Both the position numbers and the translations under genes were made by a program. Positions 63,953 through 64,000 of a stretch of DNA of 64,000 nucleotides are shown in pieces (the first letter of the stretch is position 1; each line of letters starts with the position of its first letter). Under the pieces are notes generated by a model that saw nothing but the letters and a program-made list of their open reading frames with translations, ran no database searches and was not told the origin of the DNA. The DNA is from Nematostella vectensis (lineage: Eukaryota > Cnidaria > Anthozoa > Actiniaria > Edwardsiidae). The stretch lies in assembly GCF_932526225.1 (NCBI RefSeq), contig NC_064036.1, forward strand, positions 8,685,519-8,749,518, read 5' to 3'.

Positions 63953-64000
63953 GTAAAATGCTTTTAGATGTCTTACTATTTTGAGACCAATATGGGTTTT

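Overview
The window is animal (eukaryotic) nuclear DNA. It appears to lie wholly inside one very large plus-strand, multi-exon gene for a secreted modular protein; neither the first nor the last exon is present. Reasons: consensus GT-AG splice sites bound nearly every domain, introns are short (about 100-1,100 bp) and AT-rich, extracellular FS/Kazal and VWA domains alternate with Thr/Pro-rich linkers, and the flanks hold AT microsatellites, foldback elements and a hammerhead-ribozyme motif of the type known from Penelope-like retroelements. An early-branching or marine invertebrate, perhaps a cnidarian, fits best, but the species cannot be fixed from the sequence. There are no bacterial operons, RNA genes or CRISPR arrays.

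Layout. (1) 1-34,124: a tandem array of 56 near-identical units, mostly 614 bp. Each unit has a 216-bp follistatin-like/Kazal (FS) exon, a 33-bp and a 48-bp Thr-rich linker exon, and three short introns. Groups of units are themselves duplicated (shifts of 4,299, 5,513, 6,570 and 10,869 bp). (2) 34,268-42,312: eleven diverged FS exons separated by short Thr/Pro linker exons. (3) 42,457-53,951: VWA domains with an intact MIDAS metal site alternate with two or three FS domains, as a module of about 3.3 kb present in three copies plus a fourth VWA. (4) 54,211-63,952: a VWA-rich part. One more MIDAS-intact VWA is followed by two alternating VWA subtypes with degraded MIDAS residues; the twelfth VWA is cut by the window end.

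Altogether I count 74 FS/Kazal exons and 12 VWA domains (11 complete), about 28.8 kb of predicted coding sequence or roughly 9,600 residues. Every domain or linker begins and ends in phase 1 (a VWA has one internal phase-0 intron), so any domain can be duplicated, lost or skipped without a frameshift. The likely product is a long extracellular, mucin-like, disulphide-rich matrix or secretion protein. The most notable protein feature is that 70 of the 74 FS domains lack exactly two cysteines, Kazal C3 and C6, which are disulphide partners in the canonical fold; the other four keep both. All exon joins are read from splice signals and phase, not from transcript data, and copy numbers in so uniform an array depend on the assembly.
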